From: Anaeramoeba flamelloides | Lineage: Eukaryota; Metamonada; Anaeramoebidae | Direction: 5' to 3' | Assembly: GCA_027625915.1 (NCBI GenBank) | Contig: JANTQA010000023.1 | Span: 12,090,001-12,154,000 of the forward strand | Length of the DNA stretch: 64,000 bases | Shown here: positions 59,002 through 64,000 of the stretch, in pieces | Layout of the letters: each line of letters begins with the position of its first letter | Position numbering within the stretch: position 1 is the stretch's first letter | Made by a program: the position numbers and the translations under genes | Notes under the pieces: model-generated | Seen by the model: the letters and a program-made list of their open reading frames with translations, nothing else | The model's database searches: none | What the model was told of the DNA's origin: nothing

Positions 59002-59525
59002 ACATTTTTGGGTACAGTTTTAAAACCGTTCAAAGAATCACAAAAATACAATTTCATTCAATTTGGAAATAATTATGATTTAACAAACTATTTTTATTAT
59101 TTTTTGTCTATTAGTTTTTTGTTTTCATTTTTTTTTTTTACAATTGCATAATCTGTTAAGTTAGATCTGGAATTTTTTCTTCAATGAATAATATTAAAGT
59201 TAGGGTTTGTTGAAAATAAAAAAATCGAACAAGATTTGTTGATGGTAACTGGCCTTTTGATCGATCAATAATTGTTGGTGGGATTTCAATAAATTTACCA
59301 ATGTAATTTTTTGTTCTTTTTTTCATCATTTTATACACATTGGTTTTTATAATAATTTGTTTTATTTTTTATTTTATTTTAATAAAAATGAACAAATGTT
59401 AACAATTAATAATATGTAAATTAGATCTGATTTAATATTTGAGGCTTTGAAAAATATTAACAGTGAGTATTTTTTTTTTTTTTTGCTTATTTTTGATTTT
59501 GGGTATGCTTAAATTTTTGAAATGA
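59002..59525 (+). mobile_element. MITE family M7, 3' flank copy
   Basis: It starts with CATTTTTGGGTACAG and ends near TGCTTAAATTTTTGAAATG. TTTTGATCGATCAATAATTG matches the copy in the PSMB4 intron. The terminal repeats are more decayed than in the other copies. Confidence 0.68.
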
Positions 59526-60989
59526 GCTTTATTTGTGTTCCTTCAAAGACTGAATGTAATTTCAACTTATTGTTGACAATTATTTTGTCAAAATTTTGAT
59601 GATTAAATTGATTGTTATATTTGGTGAATAATCTTAAAAGGTGTAGCCCTAGTATAATTAAAAAGAATTCAAAAAGGTACTTTTAGGTAAATATTTTCAA
59701 GCTATTTTGATTTTTATTTTTCTGGAAATTTTTTCAAAATTTGTCATTTTTTCAATATTAAAAACTATATTTAAATAGTAAAGCTTAAATCGGCTCTCAT
59801 CAACAAATTCTTTCAATGAACTCTCTATATTAATTTTTTTATTGTTATCATATAAAACAAAATACATGATAAATCTATGTGAATATTAATTGTTCAATAA
59901 AGTATTAGTGAAAATTCAATGAGAAAACTCAAAATTCAAACTTTTAAGTTGTTAGAACACGAAATAGAAAATGTGAAAAATTTAATATCAATTTTTAATC
60001 TCTACTCAAATTATCTTATTCTGTTTTTATAATTCAGAGAACATTGTATTTGACATGTAATTATTCTTTGAGAAAAAAAAAACAATAAAAGCCATTATTA
60101 AAATAACTTGTAATTGGAAAACTAAATATGAGGAAGCCCACTTAATTCTACAAAAATTAACCCTTGAAAAATTTTTCAGTTCAAAAAAAGAAAAATATAT
60201 TTTTTTAAAAAAAAAACTTTTGTTTTTCTTTAAACAAGTTTATTTACCTTTACAAACAAAATATTATGTGAAAAAAACAATAAAAAAGATCTATGAATAT
60301 TTTGATATAAAAAATTAAAAATTTTTGAGAATTTTTCCATTACTTTTTGAAAAATCTAACCTGAATATCAGATTTTGATAAGTTTTTAATTTATATTTTA
60401 CACAAGTCAATTTAATAAAAAAGATGTTTTAAGTATTCTAAATGAGAGAAAAGGTGTTATTCAAGACGATAAACTTTGAAATTATCATCTACTAGAAGAT
60501 TTTGGGTTTGAAAATAAATTAATTTTCAACTAATGGGAGATTAAATATCACTTTTTCAAGACATGAAAAAATAGAATTTTTTATCAAAAAAAATGTGTTT
60601 ATTGTTTTACTAAAAAATGAATCCAAATTTTTTTTGGGTGTGTAGGGTAAGATTAGATATTAGTGGATAGATAATAGTTATTGGTTCTTTGAAAAAAAAA
60701 AAAAAATTATTGAAAAAAAAAAGTTAATTTAAAATTTAAAGTTTCAGTTTAGATATTTTTCTCAAATATTCAAAAGAAAGGATAAATAAAATTAAAAACT
60801 GAATTCTTGAATAAAAACAAAAATGAAATATTTTATTATTTTGAAGAGTGCAGAAATATAAAAAATTAAAATTAAATTTTAAACTTTTGAAAAAAAATAA
60901 TAAATTTATCAAATAAATTATTGTTAATAATTGTTTTTATTTAGGATCAACCAAAAATAATTAGCATATTATTATTATTTACGAAAAAA

Positions 60990-62205
60990 AACTCTGAGTT
61001 TTTGATGGTAATATGTATTATGACAATATTAACAATAAAATCGCGATAATATTAAAAAAATTGTGATTAGTATTACTTTATCACGAAAAAATATAAAATC
61101 ATGAATATTTACATTATTGCAATATAATAAAAATAAAAATCGTGAAAAAATGAAAAATTATTTTTTTGAAATCACCTTGTAAAAAATCCCATGAATTAAC
61201 GAAAACAAAACACTTTTGGCTTTTACAACGCCTTATCCCCTTAAAAGTGTTATAAAAGGGTTGTATGAGTTATAAAGTTACCCAAGTATTTGAAAGTTAT
61301 AAAGGAAGCAAATATTTAGTAAGGGTTTCTTTTTTTTATTATTAAAAAAAAATCTTTTTATTTTCTTTTTTTTTTTACAATATAAAAGCCCTAAAAACAC
61401 ATGTGAATGATATGATCAACAAATAGCCATTCATTTCAACAATATACCTGAATACAAAATAGACATGTTTTCTTAAAATGGAGTTGTTACCTTTACAAGT
61501 TAAATAACCAAATAGAATAAAGAAGAATTTGACCTTCTTATTAGTGATAAATTTAATAAAAAAAAAACCTTTTTAACTCTAGTTGTATTTTCTCCCAAAT
61601 ACAAAGATACAAAGAAGAAGAACAAATAGAAAACAAATATACAAACAATCTTAATAAATGATAATAAGCAGTCTTGATTGAGAAAGCTTTTGAAAAGTTA
61701 TCCAACTCCTTTCAGCTTCCAGAGACTATATAATATATATATACCCAAGAACATAATACTTTAAAGAAAGCGTGAAGGGTTGGTTGTTTGTTAAGCTCTT
61801 CTATTCAACACAATTTGTAACACCACGATTTGACTGAGAAAATATTTATTTCTCTTTAGTTTTTTTATTGTTGATGTAGGGGATTGATAGGTCTGTCAAC
61901 CAAATAAAAAGAAAATACAATAAACTCTTTGATCTTAACCACGATTGAGCCAAGTATCTTTTTTGTTGTTTTTTCAAAGAATAACTTTTTTTCACCTAAT
62001 ATATTTTTTTGATCAAAAAAAAATTCTTTGTAAAAATATTGTTGAATTAGCCCACATCACCCATCAACTATTATATCTCGATTACTGTTTAATTTTGATA
62101 TTCAGTCAATTATCACACTTTTATTTTAAATATCACAATTTTATGAATATCGCGATTTTCTGATATCTCGCAATTAATTAGAAATTATCGCAAATTTTTG
62201 AAGCT
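60990..62205 (+). mobile_element. 1.2-kb repeat family M8, copy 2
   Basis: It is inverted relative to 22724-23885 and collinear across its whole length, for example TTATCCAACTCCTTTCAGCT, TTAAATAACCAAATAGAATA and AGGTCTGTCAACCAAATAAA. Its ends carry AATCGCGATAATATT and TCGCGATTTTCTGATATCTC. Confidence 0.7.
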
Positions 62206-63774
62206 TCATCTTGATTGAGCAAAGATATCTTCAAATCCTCTCTTATTGAAACCAACATATTAATTAAATTTTTAGAAAAAAATACAATTTAAGGGGGTAA
62301 TTACATTTTTCATTATTTGAGTGCTACTATTTATGTGAAACTGAATTTTTCAAATCATTCCTTTAGTCAAATAAATTGATATTTTAATAAATACTGGAGT
62401 GGGATATATCCTAGTATAATATATAATCATATCAACAAAAAAAGGGAAATCAAAAAAATGAAAAAATTGATCAAAAAAAATAAATGAAAATCATTTATTA
62501 CTTGATCTAATCTATAACATTTTACACAATTTCTTTTTTCTTTATCTGGTTTTATTTTTGTTTCTTTATGAAAAAAATTTTTTTTTTGGAAAATTTTTGA
62601 TAAACAAATTACAGTTTATTTCTAAAGAATTTCCAAAATGAATTTGAAAATCCTATTTTCATTTAATTCATCTAATTCTAGTTTTAAACAGAAAATCAGA
62701 TATTTTTTAAATTCTTCTTGAGAAATAAATATTTATTGGATGAATTCGTTTGATTTGATAATTATTTATTTTCCATTCAAATGAGAACTCAAAAAAATTC
62801 TGAATTTGATTGAAATTTTTTCTAAATTTTTCAATTATTTTGATTTGAATCTTTTGTAACTGGTTTTTTGATTCCAAGAATCAAACTCCTTTATTTTAAT
62901 TTTTGAAATAGTATTCTTTGTTTTGGCTTTGTTTGATAAAAATATTTTAAAATTAGAATTTTGAAAGCAAATTTTTAAAAAAATGTTTTATACAATAATC
63001 ATAAATAGTAATGGGGCGAGAAATTCAAGGTAATAAATTGATTGGATTCATACAAACTAAGAAGATAGAGAAAACTAAACCTTCGAAAAATAGGCTTTTA
63101 TCGATTTTTTTTTTTTTCATACTTTATTTAAACAAATTTATTTGGAATGAGTGATCTTATCTTGTTTGGTCTTCTAAAAGAAAAGATTTGTTTCAAATAC
63201 AGACCTTTTGGGGTATATTTTTTTGGTTTACTGTTTGATTAATTTCAATCATTTTTATAAACACATTTCTAGATCCAAAACCATATTTAATAAAACGCAA
63301 AAATTGAATCAAAAAAAATGTTCAAAAAATCGAAACATGAAAGATTCAACTCTAAATTACTTTGGGTTCGCTTTCTTTCCACGAATAGACTAGCAAATGG
63401 TGTTTTGGTTTCAAAGTTTCAATGTCTGGTGACACTCAAAAAATATTTTTCAGTTTTGTTCACACAATTAAAATTTTTCAAAATGGTAAAATGTACTTGC
63501 TTAATTTCAAAATTCCTCTTTAAATTTAAAAAAAATGCAAAATTAATAGAAATGTTACGATAATAAAAAAAAACAAAAAAGTTGTTAACAAAAAATCAAA
63601 ATAAACAGAAAAAATAAAGAAATATAAACTGAGGAAATTATTTGATTTATTTATTTATTATAAGACTCGAGTAAAAGGAAAAAATAAGATAGAAAGGGAA
63701 GAAAAAAGAATCGATAGAAAAATACATTTAGAAAAAAATAATACCTAAAAGGTAATCAAATTAAAGCTTATTCG

Positions 63775-63855
63775 CTGTCGTTAGGTTTTTTTTCATTTAA
63801 AAGAACCGAGTAAAATCTTAGATTTCAATCAATTCTCAAAAAAAAATACTTTACA
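63775..63855. repeat. M9 remnant
   Basis: TCGTTAGGTTTTTTTTCATT, followed by GAGTAAAATCTTAGATTTCA, echoes the ends of the other M9 loci. It is too short to define. Confidence 0.4.
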
Positions 63856-64000
63856 CTCCCCTAAAGGAAAAGGAGGGGCAAATTACACAATAAAAATTTT
63901 ATGAGTAAAGAAAAGTAAAAATAAAATTTCCACAATCTGTAATTATTAATTTGATATTTCACAACTCGAAGAGAGGAGTACAAAGTACCCAAATTTATTA

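Larger units (their letters stand above)
58213..64000. other. Terminal region without a recognised gene
   Basis: It holds a 41-bp palindrome (58960-59000), an M7 element, the second M8 repeat (about 60990-62205) and M9-type remnants near 63775. ORFs at 61945-62163 and 63208-63563 have no family resemblance and poor composition for a gene of this organism. Confidence 0.55.

Noticed and set aside
1-64000. tRNA, rRNA, CRISPR or bacterial defence-type loci
   Set aside because: I looked for tRNA B-box-like sequence, spaced repeats and bacterial-style operons on both strands and saw none. The absence is by eye only and would need a tRNA-scanning run to confirm.

Overview
The window looks like nuclear DNA from an AT-rich, free-living unicellular eukaryote. 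Genes have GT-AG introns, often with GTATGT or GTAAG donors. Every gene found ends in TAA. Proteins carry long Lys/Glu, Asn and Arg-Gly low-complexity tracts, and housekeeping genes are separated by long AT-rich spacers. The mix (PABPN1, proteasome beta7, Rab5-like GTPase, TRAP-alpha, UFD4/TRIP12-type HECT ligase, VIT/vWA/DUF2135 protein, divergent actin-related protein) fits an amoeboid protist. An anaeramoebid or amoebozoan is my guess, but the sequence alone does not fix the lineage. I saw no bacterial operons, rRNA, tRNA or CRISPR.

Layout: an intronless divergent actin-related protein gene (1580-2587, +); PABPN1-like gene (12583-6167, -) with a 5.57 kb intron; proteasome beta7/PSMB4 (17311-21263, +) with introns of 113, 186 and 2970 nt; Rab5-like GTPase (26806-27893, +, four exons); TRAP-alpha/SSR1 (29449-30450, +, two exons); VIT-vWA-TPR-DUF2135 protein (35109-41834, +) with a 3.12 kb intron; and a UFD4/TRIP12-type HECT ubiquitin ligase (46400-58212, +) with a 5.46 kb intron. 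The last 5.8 kb contains no gene I can support. All splice junctions were inferred by keeping frame across GT/AG sites and by continuity with the known protein families.

The non-coding DNA is the striking part. It holds at least nine families of short, non-autonomous, inverted-repeat elements (MITE-like), and each family recurs in the window. Several have recognisable target-site duplications (TA or TAA). Two nested insertions and one filled/empty site pair can be read directly. The four giant introns are where many of these elements sit. The first exon of the HECT ligase gene is enclosed by a highly similar inverted repeat of about 280 bp per arm. It is also bracketed by a diverged direct repeat of about 1.3 kb.

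The genes share no obvious pathway. They cover general cell functions: mRNA tail binding, protein degradation (proteasome and HECT E3), endosomal traffic, ER translocation and a cytoskeleton-related protein.
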